Source: Nevskia sp035651715
GTDB taxonomy: Bacteria > Pseudomonadota > Gammaproteobacteria > Nevskiales > Nevskiaceae
Direction: 5' to 3'
Assembly: GCA_035651715.1 (NCBI GenBank)
Contig: DASRFD010000012.1
Location: 54,741 to 118,740 of the forward strand
Length of the DNA stretch: 64,000 nt
The notes under the pieces are model-generated. The model made no database searches and was not told the origin of the DNA. It saw nothing but the letters and a program-made list of their open reading frames with translations. A program made the translations under genes and the position numbers. This document shows positions 35,797 through 44,579 of the stretch, in pieces. How positions within the stretch are numbered: position 1 is the stretch's first letter; every line of letters begins with the position of its first letter.

Positions 35797-36981
35797 TTGC
35801 CAAGTCCTTCTTTTTTAAGTCTTTTTTCAGGGTGTGGAGGCCTGGATCTGGGCTTTGTCAACGAAGGGTTCCGCCCCCTCGCTGCGTTTGATAACTGGGA
35901 TGAAGCGATTGCGTGCTACAAGCGCAACCTGGGGACCCATATTCAGAAGGCTGATCTTCGCCTCGGGTTACCGAGCCCGTTAGCTCTTCGGCCGGATGTA
36001 GTGGTCGCGGGATCTCCATGTCAGGGCTTTTCGACTGCGGGGCACAGAAAGGTCGATGACCCCAGGAATCGGCTTCTCGACTCGGCTGTAAGGATAGGGT
36101 TGGCGTTATCACCGCGCGTGATCGTATTAGAGAACGTGCCTGGCCTGATGTACGGTAGTCACAAGACTTACATTGATGGCGCGTGTGAGCTACTTCGCGA
36201 GGCCGGCTATAGGACTGAAACGATCAGCCTGAATGCGCAATCATTGGGAGTGCCACAGAATCGCAAGCGCGTTTTTTTGTTGGCTTGGAAATCAAACGTC
36301 GCACCCATCTTTGATGTGAAGGCCAAACCGCTCAAGACCGTTGGCGAGGTGCTCGAGAACTGTGACGGGCAGCCGAACCACGAGCCCGCCGAAGTGGCGC
36401 ACGGATCGAATGACCACAAGATTTCCCTGAAAATCGGCGTTGGCCAAAAACTTTGCGACATTCGTAGAGGTTCTGGAGCCGTTCATACGTGGGACATCCC
36501 CGAGGTTTTCGGTCGGACAAATGCAAATGAACGCACTCTGCTCGACGCCCTGATCCGACTGCGCCGAACCGAACGCGAAAGAGACTACGGTGAGGGAGAC
36601 GCAGTCACCATGTCACGGTTGGGGAGGGCGTGCAAATTTGATGCTGCGCCAGTAGTTGACAGCCTGTTAATGAAGGGGTACCTGCGCAAAGTATCCCGGC
36701 GAGTGGACCTGAAATTTACGTTCAATGGAAAGTATCGCCGTCTGAATCCTCTTGGAGTCGCGAATACGGTAGATTCTTACTTCGGGGATCCGCGATATGT
36801 GTTACACCCTACTGCGCATCGAGGTATGACTCTCCGTGAAGCCGCGAGGATTCAAAGCTTTCCGGACACCTTCGTCTTTGGGCCATCCTCTCGCAACCAG
36901 TACCGACTAATCGGAAATGCAGTGCCGCCATTGATGGCCCGCACAGTTGCCAATCTTGTACGCACAAGACTACTTGAGTAG
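35797..36981 (+). CDS. DNA (cytosine-5) methyltransferase
   Basis: 394 residues from a TTG start. Motif I is LFSGCGGLDLGF (residues 9-20), motif IV SPCQGFS with catalytic Cys near 75, motif VI ENVPGL near 112, motif VIII QNRKRVFLL and motif X YRLIGNAVPPLMA near 370. All ten motifs seem present. The target-recognition region contains a segment (NERTLLDALIRLRRTERE, then a VVDSLLMKGYL helix and strand pair) that looks like an inserted winged helix. It is followed after 10 bases by the PRTase-like gene and shares its AT-richer composition, so it belongs with that operon more than with the AIPR cassette. Confidence 0.92.
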   Translation: MPSPSFLSLFSGCGGLDLGFVNEGFRPLAAFDNWDEAIACYKRNLGTHIQKADLRLGLPSPLALRPDVVVAGSPCQGFSTAGHRKVDDPRNRLLDSAVRIGLALSPRVIVLENVPGLMYGSHKTYIDGACELLREAGYRTETISLNAQSLGVPQNRKRVFLLAWKSNVAPIFDVKAKPLKTVGEVLENCDGQPNHEPAEVAHGSNDHKISLKIGVGQKLCDIRRGSGAVHTWDIPEVFGRTNANERTLLDALIRLRRTERERDYGEGDAVTMSRLGRACKFDAAPVVDSLLMKGYLRKVSRRVDLKFTFNGKYRRLNPLGVANTVDSYFGDPRYVLHPTAHRGMTLREAARIQSFPDTFVFGPSSRNQYRLIGNAVPPLMARTVANLVRTRLLE

Positions 36982-36991
36982 GTGAAGCGCC

Positions 36992-37978
36992 GTGTCTCAG
37001 TTGAAAGCTTGGGAGCTAAGCGAGGAGCTGAAAAAAGATGCCGGTCGGCTTCGCGATCTCTACGAGCTAATGGCGGTTTACCTGTTCGAGCAGTATGAAC
37101 CGACCCTGCTCCCAACTGATCGCATATCGCGGAAATTTCTGAAGCGCCTGGATCGGTGGCTCGATGGCTTCGAAAATGAAAAACAGAAATGGGCAGCGTT
37201 CCGCTCCATTGAGTATCTCCTCTTCATAGGCTCTGGAGAGTTTTTCGAGCTCTATAGAGCTGCTCATAAAATTGTTCTCGAGCGATGGTTGATCGAATGT
37301 TCGGGCATCGATATTTTTGCTGCCGATGCCGACAGTTGTTTGAAGAGCGAGATGGCAACGTGCTGGCCATGCCCAGTGACAGATAGCTTTTTAATTAACG
37401 AATTTCTTCGAATAACAGGAATTCCAGGCCACCCTTTTCGCCCGGACTGGCAAGTCTTAAAGATACTCGGCGACAAGGACAAAATTGCTCGACATGTGGA
37501 GCGACACAAGTTGACCAGGCTGGTTCTGCTGGAAGACTTCAGTGGGAGCGGTGGTCAGATATCACGAGTCTTGAAGTTTGCTGCGGAAGCATTCGCCGGC
37601 CCAATACTGCTCATCCCACTAGTCGTCTGCGCCGATGGCGACAGGCTTCTGAAAAAGAGCGTACAAGACCTCAAGCGCGGCAACATTGCCTACAAGCCAG
37701 TCCTCGTTGTTGAGCGTGACTGCCTTGTGCAACAAGACGCCACGGCCGGTGAGCCCCGGCTATTTGCCGGGCTTCGCGAAGCCATAAACGGGGGGTATAA
37801 AAAGCTTGGCGTCGAATTGGAAGGCGGAGCTTTTGGATATGGCGGCGTTGGAAGCCTTGTGGTGATGAAAGGGAACTGCCCCAACAACACTCCCCCTATA
37901 TATCACTTCGATGGAAATGGATGGATGCCCCCGTTTCCTCGCCATGACCGATTTAGGAATCGACATGTTTCGGTTTGA
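36992..37978 (+). CDS. Phosphoribosyltransferase-like protein (PRTase-CE type)
   Basis: 328 residues. The segment RLVLLEDFSGSGGQISRVLKFA near residues 176-197 has the form of the phosphate-binding loop of phosphoribosyltransferases. The rest shows a long helical N-terminal region. I recall a conflict-system PRTase family paired with ORC/CDC6-type ATPases, and the next gene is such an ATPase. Whether it makes a nucleotide, degrades one or only binds PRPP is unknown. It lies in a five-gene operon (methyltransferase, PRTase, AAA+, unknown, HTH) with short gaps or overlaps. Confidence 0.7.
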   Translation: MSQLKAWELSEELKKDAGRLRDLYELMAVYLFEQYEPTLLPTDRISRKFLKRLDRWLDGFENEKQKWAAFRSIEYLLFIGSGEFFELYRAAHKIVLERWLIECSGIDIFAADADSCLKSEMATCWPCPVTDSFLINEFLRITGIPGHPFRPDWQVLKILGDKDKIARHVERHKLTRLVLLEDFSGSGGQISRVLKFAAEAFAGPILLIPLVVCADGDRLLKKSVQDLKRGNIAYKPVLVVERDCLVQQDATAGEPRLFAGLREAINGGYKKLGVELEGGAFGYGGVGSLVVMKGNCPNNTPPIYHFDGNGWMPPFPRHDRFRNRHVSV

Positions 37979-40007
37979 GAATCCATTTCACGATCTATGG
38001 GTCACCGAGAACTTGGCGCCCGGTGAATTCGTCAAGATGTTCAGCCCTGTCGTAGTGAAGGAAGCTGAGCAAATCTTCAAAACGGGAAACATTGTCGTAA
38101 GAGGAAGGCAGGGCAGCGGTAAGAGCATGCTGCTCAAGTTGCTCGGTACAAGCACGCGTCTTGAATACCACAAAGCTGGGCAAGAGTACCCGGTCCCGAA
38201 AGAACTTCGAAAATTCATTTCTGCATCAATAAATCTCACAAGGGATAACGCAAGCATAGTCGCGTCGCGATTGCGCGACATACCGGAAGATCGGCGAAAG
38301 GAGTGGGCAGCATCCACGTTTGCTGACTATCTGAACTATTTCATTTGCACAGATCTGCTGCGGAACATTCAGCTGCTAGCGGAAGAGCAGCTTGCGTCGT
38401 CATCTCTTCGCGATGAATTTCCCATCAGCTGGAGTGAGCCAAATCTACGGAAGCTCGTAGGTACCTTGAAGGCATCCCATATCTGGGGCGGCTACCTGGA
38501 CAATTGCCAGAGCATCGATGACGTGGCCGCAAGATTCGGCCAGCGGATCCGATCGTATATTCGCTACTTCAACTATCACGATGACAATCTTTCCGATGAG
38601 ATCGCTCGGTCAAAGACGCAGGTTGGGGAGCCTATAGCGCTTCTATCGGAGGCATTGAGAAGCTGTGGTGTCATTCCAGCCGATTCATTGGTGTTCATTC
38701 GTATCGATCAGCACGAAGAGCTCTACGCTCTGGAAAAGTCGTCCGGGTTCGGTAACGTCTTTCGCCAAGTCATCAACCGTGCATTGGCGATGAGGGACAA
38801 CCGAGTTTTTTATCGCGTGGGTACCAGGCACTATGCTTGGGACGCCGAGACAACAACTTGGGCGAGCGGTGCCAAGATTGAGAATCTCAGGGATTACAAT
38901 TTTGTCGATCTGGATCTGATTTTCAGACGGCATGAGAATTCGTCCACTCGCCGGGCATTTGACGATTTTGCAAAGGACGTCTTCAAGAGGCGCTTGCGCT
39001 CTTGCTCTATCGAATTGGGGGAGGATTGCAAGGATTGGATTTCCGAGGTGCTGGGTAACTCCATGGCAGCGAAGGATCGTGCCAAGAGATATGTGGCAAA
39101 CAAACCGTTTGAAGCCGTAGTAGAAGTTGACAGTGATTGGCACGCCAGCTGGTCGATCTTGCTGAAAAGTATATGGGACGGCGATGATCCGCTCGGGGCC
39201 AAACTGGGAGCAGCTTGGCTGCGACAGAGGGAACAAGTACGAGCCGGAACGGCATACAAGCCCGCACCTAAGGATGGTGCAGAATGGCTGAGTGAAAAGA
39301 AGCAATACTGGAGGAAGGAGCGGAACGAAGCAGCGCTCGTGCAAATGGCGGGTGAAGCCATGCAGTCGCTTATGTGGAGCGGGGCGCGGCACGTGCTCGA
39401 TCTGAGCGGCTCAAATATCTTGGCGTTCATGTCGATATGCCGAGCCATTTGGGCGGCTTGGCTGCGAAAGATGAGTGACAAAGAGCTGCGCTTGGTAAAG
39501 GTGCCCGAGATTGAGGTAGATGAACAGGTCATCGGCATTTTTGACGCGAGTCGAGTGTGGTTCGAAAAAATCCGTGACGGCCAGGACGGAGATCGTCGCT
39601 ACTTATTTATTCAATCCGTCGGAACCTTATTTACATCCAACATACGGAAGGATCGCGTACTTTCCAATCCGGGCCACAATGGATTCTCGCTGGCCCGGAG
39701 GGACTTTGAGACTAGCTCTTCGGAAGTAGTCGAAATAATCAGAAGTTGTCGAGACCATGGCGACTTAATGGAATCTGAGCACACCACAAAAGAGAAGTCG
39801 GCAGAGCTTCGAATCAAGTGGTACTTGAATCCTATACTAAGTCCCTACTTCAGGATTCCGCATGTTCGTACGAAGGAGCCGATATATACGACCATAGAGA
39901 AATTGGAGTCTCTTCTTACGGCGGGGATAAAGGCCATTGATGAAAAGGTGCCGCGAAGGACGGGGGAAAAGCCCGGCACGATTGATCCGCAAGCCAGATT
40001 GTTTTGA
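37965..40007 (+). CDS. ORC/CDC6-type AAA+ ATPase
   Basis: 680 residues from the ATG at 37965, chosen because AGGA lies 9 bases upstream; an earlier ATG at 37944 has no ribosome site. Walker A is RGRQGSGKS at residues 46-54 and a Walker B-like SLVFIRIDQHEEL near 242. The beginning FENPFHDLWVTENL fits the ORC-CDC6-like family of bacterial conflict systems. It overlaps the PRTase-like gene by 14 bases. Likely the nucleotide-dependent switch of a sensor-effector system; the invader signal is unknown. Confidence 0.75.
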   Translation: MFRFENPFHDLWVTENLAPGEFVKMFSPVVVKEAEQIFKTGNIVVRGRQGSGKSMLLKLLGTSTRLEYHKAGQEYPVPKELRKFISASINLTRDNASIVASRLRDIPEDRRKEWAASTFADYLNYFICTDLLRNIQLLAEEQLASSSLRDEFPISWSEPNLRKLVGTLKASHIWGGYLDNCQSIDDVAARFGQRIRSYIRYFNYHDDNLSDEIARSKTQVGEPIALLSEALRSCGVIPADSLVFIRIDQHEELYALEKSSGFGNVFRQVINRALAMRDNRVFYRVGTRHYAWDAETTTWASGAKIENLRDYNFVDLDLIFRRHENSSTRRAFDDFAKDVFKRRLRSCSIELGEDCKDWISEVLGNSMAAKDRAKRYVANKPFEAVVEVDSDWHASWSILLKSIWDGDDPLGAKLGAAWLRQREQVRAGTAYKPAPKDGAEWLSEKKQYWRKERNEAALVQMAGEAMQSLMWSGARHVLDLSGSNILAFMSICRAIWAAWLRKMSDKELRLVKVPEIEVDEQVIGIFDASRVWFEKIRDGQDGDRRYLFIQSVGTLFTSNIRKDRVLSNPGHNGFSLARRDFETSSSEVVEIIRSCRDHGDLMESEHTTKEKSAELRIKWYLNPILSPYFRIPHVRTKEPIYTTIEKLESLLTAGIKAIDEKVPRRTGEKPGTIDPQARLF

Positions 40008-40016
40008 GGCTAGGCC

Positions 40017-41048
40017 ATGGCTATTACTCCATGGGGTACTCATGCTTGGTTAATGCCAAAGATTGGCCCTCGAGAATGGACAACCATTGCTTGTGCCTCA
40101 TTCGAGGATAGGTGCGTTGGCTCTGCCGAGATCGTTGGTCGGGAGGGCTTCAATCGCTTTCATGCTTTTAGAGTCAGCGATCCTCCAAATCGGTTTTCTG
40201 CCGAATTGCAGGTGCAGACAGACAAGAACGTTGCGGCAATGGAAAGTGCCTTAGGTGGCACGCCGGTAGTTCATGCTCTCGATTTGATGACGCAGCCGGC
40301 AGATATCGAGAGCGTATTGAAGACTATCGATGCAAGGTCCATTTTTCTTGATATTACCTCCTTACCCAAGCGGTACTTCCTATTTGTCGTGAAGCGCCTC
40401 TTGGCCCGAAAAGAGCTCAGCGACTTGGTCGTTTGCTATACGAGGCCGCTGAAATATCGAGAAGGGCCCTTATCGGAAAATGCGAACCCTCTGGTTGCAC
40501 TGCCCGGGTTTTCGCGAGAGATGCAAACCGCAGTTGCACCAACCGTAGTGATAGGCGTTGGGTACGTGTCCTTCGACATTAACGACTTGATGGAACAGAC
40601 AGGGACAGGAAGGCTTAAGGCGTTGTTCCCTTTTCCGCCTGGGTCCCCCGCCTCGCGCCGGAATTGGAAACTCCTACGTAAATTGATTCCCGATAGCAGC
40701 GCGACCTTCGAGATTCAAAGGGTAAACGCGCTGGATATGTTCGCGGCGCTCGACTATCTTCGGATGGTGAGCGACGAGGCAAGCGACGTTGTCGATATGG
40801 TACCCCTTGGGCCCAAGCCTCATGCGCTAGCGATGGGTTTGGCTGCGATCGACAACGAAGGAGCACAACTCATATATGCCCAGCCGAAGACCTACTACCC
40901 AGACTATTCAACTGGGGTGAGGCGCTTGGAAGACGGAAGTCCCGAGGCATACACCTATTGTCTCCGCCGAAGCGGCATCGACTTCTGGCGGCGGCCAGGA
41001 GTCCAGTCGGCACCGAGCGGAGCCAACGATGTCGGAAAGCAAGCTTGA
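40017..41048 (+). CDS. Unrecognised protein of the PRTase/ORC operon, possible Rossmann-like sensor
   Basis: 343 residues, no family certain. The N-terminal half alternates strands and helices. It contains SIFLDITSLPKRYFLFVVKR near residues 107-126, which has the form of a Rossmann-like strand ending in Asp-Ile-Thr/Ser-x-x-Pro, followed by a helix. The C-terminal half is also mixed. It starts 9 bases after the AAA+ gene and overlaps the next gene by 20 bases, so it is a fixed member of the operon. It could be a ligand sensor or an effector; there are no nuclease, protease or membrane motifs. Confidence 0.7.
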   Translation: MAITPWGTHAWLMPKIGPREWTTIACASFEDRCVGSAEIVGREGFNRFHAFRVSDPPNRFSAELQVQTDKNVAAMESALGGTPVVHALDLMTQPADIESVLKTIDARSIFLDITSLPKRYFLFVVKRLLARKELSDLVVCYTRPLKYREGPLSENANPLVALPGFSREMQTAVAPTVVIGVGYVSFDINDLMEQTGTGRLKALFPFPPGSPASRRNWKLLRKLIPDSSATFEIQRVNALDMFAALDYLRMVSDEASDVVDMVPLGPKPHALAMGLAAIDNEGAQLIYAQPKTYYPDYSTGVRRLEDGSPEAYTYCLRRSGIDFWRRPGVQSAPSGANDVGKQA

Positions 41049-41262
41049 AGTCTCACTATTGGAAAAGTATGGGACGCTGATGAGCCCCAGCGATCTAGCG
41101 GAGTTGCTCGGGAGCACACCCCGACGTATATCCAATGGGTTCGCCAACAACTTACCTTGGTGCCGCCCATTTCGCCGCGCTCGGATCAAAATTGGGCGAC
41201 GGGTTCACTTGAATACGGCGACGGTTGCGCAGATTTTGGAAGAAATTCAGGAAGCTGGGTAG
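41029..41262 (+). CDS. Small helix-turn-helix protein (PrtN/excisionase-like)
   Basis: 77 residues. LLEKYGTLMSPSDLAELLGS resembles the HTH of small MerR/excisionase or PrtN-type activators, with a basic middle (RPFRRARIKIGRRVHL) and a C-terminal helix. The gene begins inside the end of the previous gene. It may regulate the five-gene operon or act as a DNA adaptor. It ends 10 bases from the convergent second methyltransferase gene. Confidence 0.65.
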   Translation: MSESKLEVSLLEKYGTLMSPSDLAELLGSTPRRISNGFANNLPWCRPFRRARIKIGRRVHLNTATVAQILEEIQEAG

Positions 41263-41272
41263 CAGCCAGAGG

Positions 41273-42829
41273 CTACTGGCCGCCAATGACCTCGAACACT
41301 TTTCGGGCAATCTGCTTGGCAAGCATCGGCGGAACCGCATTGCCGACCTGCACATATTGCTCGGTTCTGTTGCCCTCGAAGAAGTAGTTGTCCGGAAACG
41401 TCTGCAGGCGAGCCGCCTCTCTCACCGTGAGGCTCCGGCACTGTTTCAGGTCAGGATGGATGTAATAGTGCCCATCCTTGGAGATATGGCAGGTCACCGT
41501 CGTCGAGGGCTCGTTATGGAGCTGGACCCGGAAGCGGTCCGAGAATCCGCCTTCAAACCAGTTCTCGTGCTCCGGGGCCAGCGCAGCGGGGAAATGCCGC
41601 TGCTTGGGAGAATGACCGTTGGCTTTCCCGAACGCGGCTGCGAACAGGTAGCGGCAGAAGTCGTCGCTCATGTGCTGCCGGCTTTCGTGGTTCAGGACAA
41701 CATCCAGCTTGGGGTCGACAAGCTTTTTGGCGAACTTGGAAGAGGCGTTCAATTCCGCCTTGAAACGCAATCCTCCGCGCAGCGCGTGGGGCAACTTGCC
41801 GGCGAGGATCGCCTGTAGGCCGACATCGGACTTGACCAGCCCTTTGCCTTTGACAGAGCCCGGGAGGGTGGCCACTACCCGCTTGGCCTGCTCCATGACA
41901 GCGTTCTTCCACGCCTCAGCGGAATCCTTTCGGGACACGCCGCTACGCAGCGGCGGCAAATCCCCGATCGCATCATCGACAGTGACAGTATCCTTCGGCC
42001 GCAACGCATCGAACTGCTGGCATTCAAGATCTCCGCGAATCCCTACGAGGATCACGCGATGTCTGGTCTGCGGGATGCCGTAGAGCTCTGACCGAACGAC
42101 AAAGTCGTGCGGATCGAACTCGGCGCCATTCGATCCGTCGTAAACGCAGTCGGGTTCGGCGAGGCTGAAGATACGGTAGGGCTCTGCTCCCGACTTCGCC
42201 TTGCCGCCAGGATCGTTGCGCAGATCCTCGAGGATCCTGGAAAAGATCTGCGTCCCGGACACGTTTGACGAGAGGATGCCCTTCACGTTCTCCATCACGA
42301 ACACCGACGGCCTGAACCGGCGGATCAACTCCAGGTAATGGGTGTAGAGGAAGTGCCGCGTATCGTCTTCGGGCTTGTAATGCTTGATCCCCTTGTTCCG
42401 CACGCGGCCGACGACCGAGTACGCTTGGCACGGGGGGCCGCCGATGAGCACCCAGTGCCGACGATTCTCGGTGATCGCGGCTACCTTCTCATGCAACTGC
42501 CTGGTGCCAGCCGTTGTCCCGATTTCCAGCTGGATCGCCTCGTCCAGTGCGCGTTCCCAGACCCGCTTGGTCGAGTGATCGAAAGGTTCCTCTGCATCGC
42601 CGGCGAGGTACGAGTAATATCCCGACAGGTCGCGGCCGTCGGCGCGCAGCAGCCGGTAAAAAGACCGGAGCCTGAGCGTGCGGTGGGCGGCGGGGTCCTT
42701 TTCCGCCGACAGCGCAATGCGGAACGGTTCACGTTGCCCGCCAGCCTCCCTTACCGACAGGCTGGAAAAGCCCTCCCCGAGCCCCCCGGGGCCCGCAAAG
42801 AGATCGACTACGGGAATAGGGCTGCGCAT
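41273..42829 (-). CDS. DNA (cytosine-5) methyltransferase, second
   Basis: 518 residues, longer than average. Motif I is DLFAGPGGLGEGF (residues 9-21), motif IV GGPPCQAYS with catalytic Cys134, motif VI ENVKG at 180-184, QTRHRVILVG as motif VIII and VQVGNAVPPMLA near 497. It is divergent from the vsr gene, with only 29 bases between the two starts. The pairing with Vsr is the classic arrangement in which T/G mismatches from deamination of methylated C are repaired. Not close to the first methyltransferase in sequence or length. Confidence 0.93.
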   Translation of the reverse strand: MRSPIPVVDLFAGPGGLGEGFSSLSVREAGGQREPFRIALSAEKDPAAHRTLRLRSFYRLLRADGRDLSGYYSYLAGDAEEPFDHSTKRVWERALDEAIQLEIGTTAGTRQLHEKVAAITENRRHWVLIGGPPCQAYSVVGRVRNKGIKHYKPEDDTRHFLYTHYLELIRRFRPSVFVMENVKGILSSNVSGTQIFSRILEDLRNDPGGKAKSGAEPYRIFSLAEPDCVYDGSNGAEFDPHDFVVRSELYGIPQTRHRVILVGIRGDLECQQFDALRPKDTVTVDDAIGDLPPLRSGVSRKDSAEAWKNAVMEQAKRVVATLPGSVKGKGLVKSDVGLQAILAGKLPHALRGGLRFKAELNASSKFAKKLVDPKLDVVLNHESRQHMSDDFCRYLFAAAFGKANGHSPKQRHFPAALAPEHENWFEGGFSDRFRVQLHNEPSTTVTCHISKDGHYYIHPDLKQCRSLTVREAARLQTFPDNYFFEGNRTEQYVQVGNAVPPMLAKQIARKVFEVIGGQ

Positions 42830-42858
42830 CAGCGTTGTGGCTTTTCAGGAGTTTCTTG

Positions 42859-43308
42859 ATGGTGGATGTCGTCGACCGCGCGACCCGTTCCCGCATGATG
42901 AAGGGCATCCGCGGGAAGAACACGCAACCGGAAATCCTGGTGCGCAAGGCCCTTTTTGCTCGAGGGCTCAGGTTTCGCCTGCACGACAGAAGTTTGCCAG
43001 GTCGTCCCGATATTGTCATCAAGAAGCACAACGCGGTGGTTTTCGTGAACGGCTGCTTCTGGCATGGGCACCAGGGATGCCGGTATTTCAAGCTTCCGGG
43101 CACCAACCCTGACTTCTGGCGCGACAAGATCGAGGGCAACCGTAAGCGGGACCTGAAAAAGGCTGGGGCATTGACCGCACTCGGCTGGCGGGTCGCGGTC
43201 GTTTGGGAGTGCGCAGTCCGCGAGGACCTTGATGGGTGTGCGCAGCAGCTGCAAAAGTTCATCGCCGGAGAGGCGTCCGATTTCGAGACCGCCCCGGTTT
43301 CTGGATGA
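42859..43308 (+). CDS. vsr: Very short patch repair endonuclease Vsr
   Basis: 149 residues from the ATG at 42859, with CAGGAG upstream. Catalytic Asp51 (LPGRPD) and His69 (FWHGH) fall at the same numbers as in the E. coli enzyme. The N-terminal block DRATRSRMMKGIRGKNTQPE and the later DKIEGNRKRD are present. It nicks 5' of the mismatched T in T/G pairs at methylated sites, so it protects the genome from mutations caused by the adjacent methyltransferase. Some Vsr-like proteins in defence systems serve as restriction nucleases, so that role stays open. Confidence 0.93.
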   Translation: MVDVVDRATRSRMMKGIRGKNTQPEILVRKALFARGLRFRLHDRSLPGRPDIVIKKHNAVVFVNGCFWHGHQGCRYFKLPGTNPDFWRDKIEGNRKRDLKKAGALTALGWRVAVVWECAVREDLDGCAQQLQKFIAGEASDFETAPVSG

Positions 43309-43322
43309 AAGGAGCCGGACAG

Positions 43323-44411
43323 TCATGCCGGGCCCGGATCAGGCGGCTGCCCGATGGTCCCCAGCATGGCTGCGATCCGGGCGCCCACAACGGGGACAAG
43401 CTCGGACTTCTCGGCGCCCGTCGGCAGGTCGACGGAAACGCAGGGGCGCCATGAATCGTCATGGCTGACAACCGCCGGCGTATTCCCCGAGATCAGCACC
43501 AAGCGGTCATGTATCCAGGGCGCCGTTGTCCAATGGCCCTCTGGATCGATGTACTGCACTGACAGCCAGAGGGGCGACTCGCCGTGCCTGGCCCAGAGAC
43601 CAGGCGACAGCGCCAAGAAGCAGCCCAGGTGCCCGAGCTTGAAGAACCGTCCCCGCGTGGATCCGCCGCCACCGGTGCTCTGGCTCATCGCACCGTGGTT
43701 CTTGACCAGCTCCACGACCACATCTTCGAACAGAGCAGAGAGCTGCTCGATGCGCTGGCCGACCTGACGCGATAGTTCCTCGGCCCGCAACGGAAGAAAT
43801 GCAGTGCTGTCCATGCGTTCGCACAGTCCAGACAGCTGCTGGATGTCCCCCAGCGCATCGGCATCGGCCCGCCCTTCGGCGTCCTGGGCCAGCACTACGA
43901 GGGCTGTCCGCCACGACGTCAGTGCCAGCAAATGCTGGGTGCCGGATAGCGTGGCCTTCCTGAATCCGGGGGCGGGATCAACTGGTGCATCAAGGGTCAG
44001 TCCGTCGGCGGCACATTTCTCCGCAAGCTTGTGCCAGAGCGTAACAAAGCGCTGTGCCGGGGCGATGACCAGGACGGTTCCAGCCTGCCCCACAGGGAGA
44101 CGCTTCAGATAGGTGGTAGGCTGGTTCGGGGTGAGACCGGCCCAGAATTTTGCTTCCATCAGCAGGACCTGCGCCCCAGACTGGTCAGCAACGGCCAAGT
44201 CTGGAATCGAGGTGTCATCCTTGGATGGAAACTGGGTGCGGAAGCTCGCCTGGAGCGGTGCAGGAATCCCGATGGCCCCCAAGAAGGCCCTCAGCGCCGG
44301 CCATGTACCAGCGTGGTGCTGCAATAGGTACAGCAGCGCCTCGGTGGCGACGTTTTCCGGATGCGACGAGAGACGAGTCGCCAGCTCGCCGAAAAGGCTT
44401 TCCCTTCTCAT
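43323..44411 (-). CDS. PD-(D/E)XK nuclease-like protein
   Basis: 362 residues. Residues 69-90 contain IPDLAVADQSGAQVLLMEAK, giving Asp71, Glu86 and Lys88, the spacing of a PD-(D/E)XK catalytic core. Glu24, within an N-terminal helix, may complete it. The C-terminal 200 residues are a separate domain without a known name. The gene is convergent with vsr (14 bases apart). By position it could be the restriction endonuclease of the second methyltransferase, or part of an unrelated defence gene. Confidence 0.75.
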   Translation of the reverse strand: MRRESLFGELATRLSSHPENVATEALLYLLQHHAGTWPALRAFLGAIGIPAPLQASFRTQFPSKDDTSIPDLAVADQSGAQVLLMEAKFWAGLTPNQPTTYLKRLPVGQAGTVLVIAPAQRFVTLWHKLAEKCAADGLTLDAPVDPAPGFRKATLSGTQHLLALTSWRTALVVLAQDAEGRADADALGDIQQLSGLCERMDSTAFLPLRAEELSRQVGQRIEQLSALFEDVVVELVKNHGAMSQSTGGGGSTRGRFFKLGHLGCFLALSPGLWARHGESPLWLSVQYIDPEGHWTTAPWIHDRLVLISGNTPAVVSHDDSWRPCVSVDLPTGAEKSELVPVVGARIAAMLGTIGQPPDPGPA

Positions 44412-44579
44412 AGGCCCCCCAATTCTTCCGATTCAGCAACAAGGACTGACGGCAGGTAACTGCAATATTGGCCGAGCTCCGTGTACTGGAGCTGCACACG
44501 GGCACAGTACAATTTCGCCGGAGACTTGCAACCCGAACTGTTTGGATTGTTCGATTCTGGAGCGTACAGGGACCCAATC

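Noticed and set aside
42835..42858. Earlier GTG/TTG-type start for vsr
   Set aside because: The ATG at 42859 has a ribosome site and puts the catalytic Asp and His at the standard positions 51 and 69.
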